A stretch of 64,000 nucleotides of DNA. Origin: Cytobacillus oceanisediminis 2691. GTDB lineage: Bacteria > Bacillota > Bacilli > Bacillales > Cytobacillaceae. Below, in pieces: positions 17,507 to 25,676 of this stretch. Within the stretch, counting starts at the first letter, position 1; each line of letters opens with the position of its first letter. The position numbers and the translations under genes are program-made. The stretch covers positions 3,075,501-3,139,500 of the forward strand of contig NZ_CP015506.1 in assembly GCF_000294775.2 (NCBI RefSeq), read 5' to 3'. A model generated the notes under the pieces. That model worked only from the letters and a program-made list of their open reading frames with translations. It ran no database searches and was not told the DNA's origin.

Positions 17507-18931
17507 CTATACAAAATTATGAAAGTTCTTTTTTTCAACATCGTTTGTTTTCGTCAATAGAGATACAGAGAAAAATAAAATGGTTGCTACAATTAGCCCA
17601 GGAAAACTCTCATGAAATACTGAAACTATATTATTACTCTTCAAAATGTAGAATATTACTGTAGTTGTAAGTCCTCCAAGCATAGCCGCATAAGTACCAA
17701 TCTTAGTAGCTTTTTTCCAGAACAATCCTATATAAAGGGGTAATAATATCGTAGCTCCCATCAGACCTTGAGAAAGTGATTGTAGTTGTGCTATCAAAGG
17801 TAAATCACGCAGTGACATCGCTATAGCCATTATGATAGTTAATATACCAAAAGCTAGTGTTGCAAAACGTGCAAATCTAAGAATACTTTCCGAAGTCTTT
17901 TCTGGTCCTAATTTTGCATATATATCTTCTGCAGCATAAGTCCCCATAATATTTAACAATGAGTCAACTGAGGATTGAATGGATGCGATAAGCAGAATTA
18001 ATCCAACAGCTCCAATTATTCCTCCTAATTCACTTTGGAGTAGGGTAGGGTATGCTAAATCACCTAATGAACCAGGAGGAAGTAAATGAAATGCACCCAA
18101 ACCAATAATAAGGACACAAGTATAGAAGAGTGCTGTTAATGTCCCCCCATATGCCGCCATTTTTCGTGCAACATATTTATCGGGAACTGAATAAAAACGC
18201 TGTAAATAAATTGATTGCGCCATTACTCCAGGTACCCAGACAAAAATCCAAGCAAAAGCCAGTACCCATCCCCCTTCAACTGGGCCTGAGAAAACACCCA
18301 TTGTTTCTGGTACAACAAACAAATCTAAACCTACCTTATTAATTATCATAAAGGTAATAACAAGAACTCCAACTCCCATACAAATTGCCTGAATCATATC
18401 AGTTTTAACAACTGAGGTCATCCCACCTAATACTACATATACTGTAAGCACTAACCCAACCATAATGATGGACCAAATTAAAGGAACTCCTGTAACTGCT
18501 TCTAACACCAGTCCTGCTGAATATAGTTGAATGGTTACAGCGACCCCACTTAAAAAAATAATAGCTATTGTTGAAAACAATCGTAGTTTATAATCACCGT
18601 ACCTCTGCTCAATTATTTCAGGAACTGTATACACGTTTAGCTTTGATAATTTAGAAGCCAACAGAGTGAAAATTACAGTTACTATGGCAATTGGGATTGT
18701 TAAATATGTAATAAAAGAGTAACCATATAAAGATGTAAATCCTGTAAATCCTACTACCGCAACACCTGATTGAAATGTAGCTAACCAGGTTGCCACTGCA
18801 TACGGCGTGGATAATCTTCTACCTGCAACTGCAAAGCCGGCTCTATCTTCGGTGCGGTCATATCCTTTAATGCCAATTATCAACATAACTAAACTGTACA
18901 CTCCAAAAACTGCCAGCCATTTCCATTCCAT
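17507..18931 (-). CDS. Sodium:solute symporter family transporter (SSS)
   Basis: 474 residues from ATG 18931, which follows AAGGAGG; the longer frame reads through the small gene upstream. About 13 hydrophobic helices. SSS features: GRRLSTPYAVATWLATFQSG (helix 1-2), YTVPEIIEQRYGDYKLRL, and GGMTSVVKTDMIQAICMGVG. It probably imports the substrate of the adjacent amidohydrolase with sodium. The small hydrophobic peptide encoded 1 bp upstream may be a partner subunit. Specificity cannot be read from sequence; panthothenate/proline-type members are the nearest pattern. Confidence 0.88.
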   Translation of the reverse strand: MEWKWLAVFGVYSLVMLIIGIKGYDRTEDRAGFAVAGRRLSTPYAVATWLATFQSGVAVVGFTGFTSLYGYSFITYLTIPIAIVTVIFTLLASKLSKLNVYTVPEIIEQRYGDYKLRLFSTIAIIFLSGVAVTIQLYSAGLVLEAVTGVPLIWSIIMVGLVLTVYVVLGGMTSVVKTDMIQAICMGVGVLVITFMIINKVGLDLFVVPETMGVFSGPVEGGWVLAFAWIFVWVPGVMAQSIYLQRFYSVPDKYVARKMAAYGGTLTALFYTCVLIIGLGAFHLLPPGSLGDLAYPTLLQSELGGIIGAVGLILLIASIQSSVDSLLNIMGTYAAEDIYAKLGPEKTSESILRFARFATLAFGILTIIMAIAMSLRDLPLIAQLQSLSQGLMGATILLPLYIGLFWKKATKIGTYAAMLGGLTTTVIFYILKSNNIVSVFHESFPGLIVATILFFSVSLLTKTNDVEKKNFHNFV

Positions 18932-18932
18932 C

Positions 18933-19055
18933 TTAATTCTCCTCCTTGATTTGAGAGGTTCTTCTATCTCTCCAATTGAGGTAGTGGGCAAGGGTTATTG
19001 AAGTAATAATCAACCCATAAAATATTCCGAATGCAATAATTATACTTCCTTCCAT
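18933..19055 (-). CDS. Small single-helix membrane protein, probable symporter partner
   Basis: 40 residues: MEGSIIIAFGIFYGLIITSI, then TLAHYLNWRDRRTSQIKEEN. One transmembrane helix (about 4-24) and a charged C-terminal tail. The stop codon is one base before the symporter ATG, and the gene contains the symporter's ribosome site, so translation is almost surely coupled. GGGGAAG precedes its ATG. Some SSS symporters are accompanied by such short proteins; I do not recognise this one by sequence. Confidence 0.7.
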   Translation of the reverse strand: MEGSIIIAFGIFYGLIITSITLAHYLNWRDRRTSQIKEEN

Positions 19056-19099
19056 TCTACTTCCCCTTTCCATTATTACTTATCGTTTTAGTTGTAAAT

Positions 19100-20296
19100 T
19101 TATAGAGGTAAGTGAATATTATTTGGATCAAATACTTTCCCCTCTTTAATAACGATTTCCACTTTTTCTAATGCATATGGATCATCTAATGGATTTCCTC
19201 CTAATATAACAATATCTGCAATTTTATTAGGCTCAACGGTACCGATTTTATCTTCCCATCCAAGAGCTTCTGCAGCCCAACTTGTACAAGCCAATAAACT
19301 TTTCATAGGATCCATACCTTCACGTCTTAGCAGTTCTACCTCCTCTGCATAGTTACCAACACTATCCGTTCCATTAACTATTTTCACTCCAGCTTTAATT
19401 GCTGCTCGAACTGAATTGACTTGTGCTTCTGCCAACGGAGTATGGTCTTTTACCCATTCGGTTCCCCTACTATATTTAGGGTTTAGGGTTTGCTTATGAT
19501 AAGCACTAAATGTAGGAGTAAGATAAATTCCTTTTTCAACCATTAAACTAGCTAGTTCATCATTTAGATAAATTCCATGGTCAATAACGTCAATTCCAGC
19601 TTCTATTACATTGCGTAAAGCAATTTCTCCCATACAATGGCAGGCAGTTCTTTTCCCCCATTTATGTGCTTCTTCAAAAGCTGCAGATAGCTCCTCAAAG
19701 GTAAACTCTGCCCGTGTTTTTTGATCTCCTGGCATTGGCCATGGATCATGGCTTGCCATCACCTTTACAAAATCCGCACCAAGGTTCATTTGTTCTCTTG
19801 CAGCTTTACGAACAGCATCAGGACCATCCGCTATACTATTCAAAACAGCAGCATGTCCCCCCGTACAAGAAATAGGTTTATTACATGCCATAACACGGGG
19901 ACCTGGTATTTCACCGGTCTCAACTTTATCACGAAGATATAAAGCGATTGAATGCATTGAACCCATTTCTCTCACGGTAGTAAATCCGCTTCTTAATCCC
20001 TTTAAAAGTGTCTTTACACCAAAAATGGTAAGTCCCTGGATACTCTCCTTTTCCATAAAGTGCATTGGATTTCCTAGCGCTTCTCTATATGTTAAATGTT
20101 CATGCATGTTAATCAGACCCGGCATAATTGTTTTTCCGGATACATCTATGATTTTAATGGCATTACTATCAAACTCAATGTCTTCCATACGACCGACTTT
20201 TTCAATATATTTACCGTTCAAAAGAATGGCAGTATTATTTTCTGGAGTATTTCCACTCCCATCAATTAATGTTCCGCCTTTAAGAATAATTTTCAT
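19100..20296 (-). CDS. Amidohydrolase superfamily protein (imidazolonepropionase/prolidase-like)
   Basis: 398 residues from ATG 20296 with GAGAGGTG upstream. Metal-dependent hydrolase of the amidohydrolase superfamily: IMPGLINMHEHLTYREAL with the HxH pair, GADFVKVMASHD with the bridging lysine, TACHCMGE and IDHGIY with the two histidines, and NGTDSVGN with the catalytic aspartate. The C-terminal strand ILGGNPLDDPYALEKVEIVI closes the composite beta domain. First gene of the operon, transcribed from the promoter in the palindrome at 20385-20441. It likely opens a cyclic amide or dipeptide-like substrate taken up by the symporter. Confidence 0.85.
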   Translation of the reverse strand: MKIILKGGTLIDGSGNTPENNTAILLNGKYIEKVGRMEDIEFDSNAIKIIDVSGKTIMPGLINMHEHLTYREALGNPMHFMEKESIQGLTIFGVKTLLKGLRSGFTTVREMGSMHSIALYLRDKVETGEIPGPRVMACNKPISCTGGHAAVLNSIADGPDAVRKAAREQMNLGADFVKVMASHDPWPMPGDQKTRAEFTFEELSAAFEEAHKWGKRTACHCMGEIALRNVIEAGIDVIDHGIYLNDELASLMVEKGIYLTPTFSAYHKQTLNPKYSRGTEWVKDHTPLAEAQVNSVRAAIKAGVKIVNGTDSVGNYAEEVELLRREGMDPMKSLLACTSWAAEALGWEDKIGTVEPNKIADIVILGGNPLDDPYALEKVEIVIKEGKVFDPNNIHLPL

Positions 20297-20384
20297 GTTA
20301 AAATACACCTCTCTTTTTAAAATTTATTCACAGTGTTTTATAGAGTTAAATATATAATTCAACACAAAAAACCTCCAATCAAAA

Positions 20385-20424
20385 AATTCGTATGATGATT
20401 ATACGTATAATCATCATACGAATT
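20385..20424. promoter_or_regulatory. Perfect 40-bp palindrome, probable operator
   Basis: Every base from 20385 to 20404 is mirrored by 20405 to 20424 (arms start AATTCGTATGATGATTATAC). The -10 box of the minus-strand promoter (TATGAT, 20413-20418) lies in one arm and the likely transcription start near the centre. Best explained as the repressor site of the GntR protein of this operon, possibly two overlapping sites. Confidence 0.7.
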
Positions 20425-20441
20425 AAATATAAAATAGTCAA
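20413..20441 (-). promoter_or_regulatory. Sigma-A promoter of the amidohydrolase/symporter operon
   Basis: Minus strand TTGACT (20436-20441), 17-nt spacer, TATGAT (20413-20418). Close to the sigma-A consensus with ideal spacing. The leader to the first ATG is about 110 nt. Confidence 0.75.
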
Positions 20442-21202
20442 CTTAATTTTCTGAATAATAGTAATAAATAAAAATTATTCTTTATTAAACTCTAGATATT
20501 TTCACTCAGAATCAAAAAAATTCATTCAAAAATGGATTGATATTCAAAATTCATGCTGATTTTGTCGTATACACCTATGCCGTGCACACAATAAAAAAGC
20601 CAAACTTCAGCAAAAGGTTAGCTTTGGTAAGAAGATAAAGAAATGTATAAATAATTTAAGCTGGTATCAATAACTTAGTGTGGCCTGGCGTCAAACCTTT
20701 TTTAATTCTTACATAGAATTATTTTCGTTGTCTGTGAAACTATGTGAATTTTCATAAATATAAGCATAATTGGCGTTGCTGTAATTGTTTGACTTTTTCA
20801 GTATTATTTTGGTACCGCTATGTAGCCCTATGTCCACTGAGATTATGCTTTGTTCAATATTATTTAGAACAACGGGAAGAGATCATAACCGTTCTCCTAT
20901 CTTGCTATGTAAAGCAGCTGGTACAAGTTAGCCGCTTTTAGGTACATATTGCATTATGCTTTTACGAGTAACACTCACATCGGACCTTCCACATAGTAAT
21001 AATTAAGCTCTCCGTAGTCCTTGCGTGTTTTATAGTGATTCCACCAGAGACGTCCTTACATTCAAGCAATAAGAGGGCATTATTATTGCTTATCACCGTT
21101 CGATTTGCTCGAAAAATAGGTCCACATATATATGACTCTTTGAGTTTAACTTGTGATGCTGTAGATTGGTTGAAAGGCTTTGTGGTTGAAGTGAATGAAA
21201 TG

Positions 21203-21227
21203 AAAGAGGGTAAGCCCTCTTTTTTTG
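21203..21227 (+). terminator. Orphan terminator
   Basis: AAAGAGGG-TAAG-CCCTCT followed by seven T, + strand. No intact upstream gene; it may end a decayed frame at 21035-21200. Confidence 0.7.
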
Positions 21228-21239
21228 CTCAGAAAGTAA

Positions 21240-21560
21240 TAGGGATTATCGGGGCATCGAACCTCAAAAAGCCCAACGCTCCCTTGCTGCACATGAACCG
21301 CTGCCAGCCGGTGCTGCTTCCTTCGGAATCCATTCGCACCGGGGCGCTCGAACTAAGTTTTTAAATGACCTACGGCATCGAACCCTTGACCATTAGATGG
21401 TCTCAAGCCTTACAGCCTGAACGACCACCTCGCTTGGACGGAAAGAGTTCCTTCTTTGTTCCCCTCATTAATATGATTTGGATTATGACAGCCGGAACGG
21501 CTGGGGTGAGCCGAAAGAAATGGGCAAAGCCAAGTATGCTAAGGGACAGTAAAGAAACAA
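21240..21560. other. GC-rich, hairpin-dense segment of unknown function
   Basis: Visibly more GC-rich than its surroundings. Hairpins: CCGGTGC (21308-21314) with GCACCGG (21336-21342) enclosing TTCC-ttc-GGAA, and CAGCCG-GAA-CGGCTG at 21489-21503. On the minus strand GGTTCGATGCC occurs twice about 120 bp apart, like T-loops, but no cloverleaf can be drawn. Could be a structured RNA, decayed tRNA-like DNA or a mobile-element relic. Confidence 0.35.
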
Positions 21561-22049
21561 AAAGCGTTTTCTAACTGTCCCTAAGTCATTGTGCTTCACT
21601 CCATTTCTAACGACAAAGCGCATAATTTAAAAGTCATTTTTAAATGTAACGCTTTTAATAGACCAATAAAAATTCTTGGTATCAAAAGTGTTCGCAAAAG
21701 TATCGATGAGTCGACAGACGTTCATAAATTAACTTTGGACTTAGTCGAACATAGAAATAGGTGTTTTTTGCATAGAAAATTTCCCGTTAGTAAGAGTGTA
21801 CTTTTTCGAAGGAGTTGACAGTACCTATTTTGAACCACTCTAAATGAACATTTCCAAAGGTATCATTTCTACATTTCATCATGTTGAAATAAGAACTACT
21901 TATTATGAACAGTTTTTCTTAAGAACAAAACTGCCTCAAGGCGGCTGGTAAACCAAGAGGTTATTTTTTGTTCAAACTCCATTTTCCTTCATTACATGAA
22001 TGCTGCCCCGTTTGCTCAAAAAAAAAGCCACCTGGTTCGAATTACGAAT

Positions 22050-22089
22050 TCTTACCCTATAGTGGATTTCCATCCACTATAGGGTAAGA
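22050..22089. repeat. Strong perfect hairpin (18-bp stem, 4-nt loop)
   Basis: TCTTACCCTATAGTGGAT pairs perfectly with the mirror arm across loop TTCC. No T run follows on either strand, so it is not a standard terminator. Function unknown. Confidence 0.6.
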
Positions 22090-22161
22090 TCTTGGCTCGT
22101 TCCAAAATCTGACCCCGTTAAAAAAAGAAGTTTCGCAAAATGGGTCTTAATTCATAAAAAA

Positions 22162-22186
22162 GCGTTAATCCTTCTTGGATCAACGC
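22162..22186 (-). terminator. Terminator of the ArsR/SRPBCC operon
   Basis: Minus strand GCGTTGATCC-AAGAA-GGATTAACGC followed by TTTTTT, about 55 bp past the SRPBCC stop. Confidence 0.8.
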
Positions 22187-22240
22187 CTTGTTAATTTATA
22201 AATTTTCAGCCAATCTTGCCTTCTAAATGTTCAATTTATG

Positions 22241-22843
22241 TTACTTGATCTCGTTCAAATGTTCTTCCAGACGATTCCAAGTATCTGTAATGCCCTGCAG
22301 CATACCCATTTCCATTACGGACTGGAGCGCCTCTGCGGATACATATTCTCCACGGTTAATTAATTTCGTTTTGCCGTCCACATCCACAAATTCCAGAGTC
22401 ACTTCTGTAGATGGCATTTCCTCATTAATAGTCCCTTCAGCATCGGAAAAATAGTCCGTATAGCTGATGCTCTCCGGCTCGCTAATTTCCTTGTATATCC
22501 CCTTGCCCCAGGATTCCATGCCATAGAATTGGCCCTGATTCCGATCAACACACTTCATGCAATAATGCCATACTCCTCCAGGTCTGAAGTCAACGCTGCA
22601 AACCGGGAGCTCCCAACCTCTTGGACCCCACCAATGTTTCAGGTGTTCCGGCTCTTTAAACATTTTAAAGACAAGCTCACGCGGTGCATCGAATACGCGT
22701 TCCAATACCAGCACTCGTTCATCTTCAACTCTTGAAAGCATTGCATTATTTGACATTGTTACTCCTCCATTAGAAGCTGTATTTGTAAAACCGTTTGTAA
22801 CTGAAGAGACAGATTTGTTGAGCTTACTCCATTTTAATGCCAT
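22241..22843 (-). CDS. SRPBCC (AHSA1) domain protein
   Basis: 200 residues. AHSA1/START-like fold: RVFDAPRELVFKMFKEPEHL, WWGPRGWELPVCSVDFRPGG, YTDYFSDAEG, and the C-terminal helix MGMLQGITDTWNRLEEHL. The ATG overlaps the stop of the ArsR gene (TGATG), so it is translationally coupled. The ArsR-SRPBCC pair is a common two-gene unit in bacilli; the SRPBCC pocket binds a small hydrophobic ligand, but the true role is unknown. The first 30 residues before MSNNAML are an unusual extension; an internal start at that Met, with GGAGGAGT upstream, is a real alternative. Confidence 0.82.
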   Translation of the reverse strand: MALKWSKLNKSVSSVTNGFTNTASNGGVTMSNNAMLSRVEDERVLVLERVFDAPRELVFKMFKEPEHLKHWWGPRGWELPVCSVDFRPGGVWHYCMKCVDRNQGQFYGMESWGKGIYKEISEPESISYTDYFSDAEGTINEEMPSTEVTLEFVDVDGKTKLINRGEYVSAEALQSVMEMGMLQGITDTWNRLEEHLNEIK

Positions 22844-23169
22844 CAATTCAAAGGTTTTTTGCCCTGCAATACGTTAAGGTAATCATCCAGCCTATCCATC
22901 CTGCCTTCCCATAAGCGACGATAGGAATCAAGCCACCTATCCAGTTCTTGAAACGGTTCAGGCCTGATTTTATAAATCCGGCGGTTGGCGATCGGCTGAA
23001 CCTCCACGAGGCCAGCATCACAAAGAACGCGAAGATGCTTGGAGGTTTGAGGCTGGTTCAAATCAAGTTTTTTGGCGATATCCCCCACCGGAAGCGCTCC
23101 CTCCAGCAGCAGGTCAATGATATACAGGCGGTTGGGCTCAGCCAGTGCACTGAAAATTTGCCCGTTCAT
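22843..23169 (-). CDS. ArsR family transcriptional regulator
   Basis: 108 residues. Winged helix: IFSALAEPNRLYIIDLLLEG, KLDLNQPQTSKHLRVLCDAG, and the wing VQPIANRRIYKIRPEPF. The metal-binding ELCVCDL motif is absent, so it is not an arsenic sensor; it belongs to the ArsR group paired with SRPBCC proteins. Expected to repress its own operon. Confidence 0.88.
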   Translation of the reverse strand: MNGQIFSALAEPNRLYIIDLLLEGALPVGDIAKKLDLNQPQTSKHLRVLCDAGLVEVQPIANRRIYKIRPEPFQELDRWLDSYRRLWEGRMDRLDDYLNVLQGKKPLN

Positions 23170-23452
23170 GTTGAATCATCTCCCCGTGTGATTGTGTTCA
23201 CTTTTCCCATTTCAATTGTAGATCCCACCCCCGCTTCCTTATTGTAACTTTCCTTAAGAATAATATACAGCATCAGGAATATTCCCGTAAAGGAATATTA
23301 TAAACAATTTTAAAAATAGGCAATATCGGCCTATGAAGGCCATTTTCAACTGCAAAAGAAGGATTATAGTCTTGAATATTTCCTCCCAGAATAGAATTAA
23401 AAGATATAATTTTAAATCTATGCGTTACCTGGAAAATTAGGAGGGATTTTTT

Positions 23453-24424
23453 CTGAAAGCAATCATGTATCAAAAATACGGATCTCCAGAAAATCTTAGA
23501 TTGACAGATATAGATATACCAGTTCCCAAGGATCATGAAGTACTCGTCAAGGTCCACGCAGCATCTGTGAATTATGGGAACCTTGTCCTTTTAAAAGGAA
23601 AACCATACCTGGCACGCTTTGCCTACGGTCTTCTAAAACCAAAGCATACAATACCAGGTGGTGACATTGCAGGACAAGTGGAAGCAGTGGGCAAAGACGT
23701 CACACAGTTTCAGCCAGGAGATAATGTGTTCGGAGATCTCTCTGGCTGCGGGTGGGGCGGTTTTGCTGAATATGTATCTGTCCCTGAAAAGGGCCTGGCC
23801 ATAAAACCAGCAAATATTTCCTTCGAGGAGGCTGCCGCAGTACCTATGGCGGGAGTCACAGCACTGCAGGCCTTAAGGAATAAAGGGAACATTCAAGCAG
23901 GACAGAAGGTCTTGATTTATGGGGCCTCAGGCGGTGTAGGAACGTTCGCCGTACAAATTGCCAAATCATTTGGTGCTGAGGTTACCGGTATATGCAGTAC
24001 AAGAAATTTAGACATTTTGCATACACTTGGAGCAGATCATGCCATTGATTATAAAAAAGAGGATTTCTCCAAAAGGACAGAGAAGTATGACCTGATTCTG
24101 GCTGTTAACGGATATCAGCCCATTTCAGCTTATAAGCGTGCTTTAAAATCGAATGGAACTTATGTGCTTGCCGGAGGTTCAGGAGCACAATTTACACAGG
24201 CAATGGTCCTGGGCCCGTGGATTTCTTTAACAGGGAATAAAAAAATGAGCAGCATGTTGCAGAGGCAAAATCAGGAAGATCTATTTTATTTGAGCGAACT
24301 TCTTGAAGCCGGGAAAGTAAAGTCGGTCATTGATCGGTCATTTAAATTAAGTGAAGCGGAAAAAGCTTTCAGATATTTTGAAGAAGGTCATGCTCAAGGA
24401 AAAGTGATCATTACGATTGTATAA
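23453..24424 (+). CDS. NAD(P)-dependent alcohol/quinone oxidoreductase (MDR), CTG start
   Basis: 323 residues if started at CTG 23453: LKAIMYQKYGSPENLRL matches the typical MKAIxYxKYG start of this family. AGGAGG is 8 nt before that CTG, but 20 nt before the first ATG (23465). Medium-chain dehydrogenase: GGDIAGQVEAVGKDVTQFQP, then GASGGVGTFAVQIAKSFGAE for NADPH, and QGKVIITIV at the C-terminus. No zinc-binding cysteines, so quinone-reductase type. Divergent from the ArsR gene. Confidence 0.85.
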   Translation: MKAIMYQKYGSPENLRLTDIDIPVPKDHEVLVKVHAASVNYGNLVLLKGKPYLARFAYGLLKPKHTIPGGDIAGQVEAVGKDVTQFQPGDNVFGDLSGCGWGGFAEYVSVPEKGLAIKPANISFEEAAAVPMAGVTALQALRNKGNIQAGQKVLIYGASGGVGTFAVQIAKSFGAEVTGICSTRNLDILHTLGADHAIDYKKEDFSKRTEKYDLILAVNGYQPISAYKRALKSNGTYVLAGGSGAQFTQAMVLGPWISLTGNKKMSSMLQRQNQEDLFYLSELLEAGKVKSVIDRSFKLSEAEKAFRYFEEGHAQGKVIITIV

Positions 24425-24569
24425 GATCACTAGCGGTTGGGATTTAAGTGTGTTTACGTGTGGGGGAGGAGAAGTAGCCCTTACCCCGCCCCCGCTTATT
24501 AAAAATAGTGAGTTTATGGACAATCCTACAAAGCAGTCTAATTATCATTGAGCAAGTGCTTATTCTGCA

Positions 24570-24598
24570 AAAAGAACCAACTTTATGTCGGTTCTTTT
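24570..24598. terminator. Bidirectional terminator
   Basis: AAAAGAACC / GGTTCTTTT arms with an 11-nt loop and A/T runs both sides, between the convergent oxidoreductase and NmrA genes. Confidence 0.8.
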
Positions 24599-24611
24599 TT
24601 GGTCATTTTAT

Positions 24612-25475
24612 TTATGAAATTGTATTAACAAGTTGGTTCAGTGCATCGTCAATCGGAGTAACTGGACGACCAAGAACTTTCTCAAAATCATTGCTTTTAA
24701 CTTCTAATGAACCGTTCCTAATGCTCTCTTGAATTCCTACTACAATCGGAAGAACAAAATCAGGTAAACCTAAGCCTTTCATGATCTCTGCATATTTTTC
24801 GTCACTAACTTGCTGGACAGGTATTTCTTTACCCAATACATTTCCAAGAGCAGATGCCAATTCCTCTTGAGTTAAAAGAGGACCAGAAAGTTCATATACA
24901 GTATTTTCGTGACCGTTTCCAAGAAGAACTGCTGCCGCTGCATCTGCGTAATCTTGTTGCAGTGCCCAGCCTACTTTACCTTCTCCAGCAGAAGTTACCC
25001 ATGGAGCTCCTGCAATAGCACCTTGAATGCTTCCGATTTCGTTTTCCAAATACCAATTGTTACGCAAGAAAGAATATGGGATACCCGTCTTAATGATGGC
25101 TGCTTCTGTCGCAACATGAGGTGGAGCCATTAAATTATTGCTTTCTGTTGCATTGGCTAAACTTGTGTATGCAATAAATTTTATCCCTGCACGGTCAGCT
25201 GCTTGGACAGCATTAGCATGTTGTTGGATTCTTGTTTCATTGTCACCATCGGAAGAAATAATTAATAATCGGTCAATCCCTTCAAAAGACTTATCTAATG
25301 TTTCTGGATGGTCAAAATCCCCTTGACGAACTTCCACTCCACGAGTACGAAGTCCTTCTGCTTTCTCTGGATTTCGGACACTCACCACCAGATCACTTGC
25401 AGGTACTGATTTCAATAAAGATTCTACAACCTTAGAACCTAATTTCCCTGTTGCTCCAGTAACTAAAATTTTCAT
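24612..25475 (-). CDS. NmrA-type NAD(P)H:quinone oxidoreductase-like protein
   Basis: 287 residues, atypical SDR. NADP-binding MKILVTGATGKLGSKVVESL, then VVSVRNPEKAEGLRTRGVEV, IKFIAYTSLANATESN and the SFLRNNWYLEN segment of NmrA/QorB proteins. Divergent from an Rrf2-type regulator with operator-like repeats between. The same arrangement (regulator YwnA with an NmrA protein) exists in B. subtilis. Probably a reductase or redox sensor induced by electrophiles or quinones. Confidence 0.85.
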   Translation of the reverse strand: MKILVTGATGKLGSKVVESLLKSVPASDLVVSVRNPEKAEGLRTRGVEVRQGDFDHPETLDKSFEGIDRLLIISSDGDNETRIQQHANAVQAADRAGIKFIAYTSLANATESNNLMAPPHVATEAAIIKTGIPYSFLRNNWYLENEIGSIQGAIAGAPWVTSAGEGKVGWALQQDYADAAAAVLLGNGHENTVYELSGPLLTQEELASALGNVLGKEIPVQQVSDEKYAEIMKGLGLPDFVLPIVVGIQESIRNGSLEVKSNDFEKVLGRPVTPIDDALNQLVNTIS

Positions 25476-25514
25476 TAATATCCCCTCCAGTTGAGTTTTA
25501 TCTGTAACAATATT

Positions 25515-25631
25515 GATTACATGTATTTATTTTAATTACATGTAACCGATTTGTCAACATGTGAAACAATATATATTATTTTGTTCGTATTTTGGTATAA
25601 TAAACTTGTAATCAAATTAATTACATGATTA
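25515..25631. promoter_or_regulatory. Rrf2-type operator cluster in the divergent intergenic region
   Basis: ATTACATG-type units recur: 25515-25525, the palindrome TTACATGTAA at 25536-25545, ACATGT at 25557-25562, and the inverted pair TGTAAT...ATTACA at 25607-25626. A -10-like TATAAT lies near 25596. Consistent with repression of both divergent genes by the Rrf2 protein. Confidence 0.6.
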
Positions 25632-25676
25632 AGGAAAAATTATATAAGTATTAGATTATAGGGGTGGTGACTAAAC

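Larger units (their letters stand above)
20442..22161. other. Long gene-poor stretch with a GC-rich structured part
   Basis: About 1.7 kb without a supported gene. It holds a + strand terminator (21203-21227), a GC-rich hairpin-dense segment (21240-21560), a 22001-22034 motif repeated at 53094-53128, and a strong hairpin (22050-22089). Open frames of 65-110 codons are present but have no convincing ribosome sites or family motifs. Confidence 0.5.

Noticed and set aside
20744..20941. 65-residue open frame as a gene
   Set aside because: No ribosome site, no family match, cysteine- and tyrosine-rich composition typical of chance translation.
21240..21560. tRNA or tmRNA gene on the minus strand, suggested by GGTTCGATGCC
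   Set aside because: No acceptor, D or anticodon stems can be drawn around either T-loop-like string, and the T stems do not pair.
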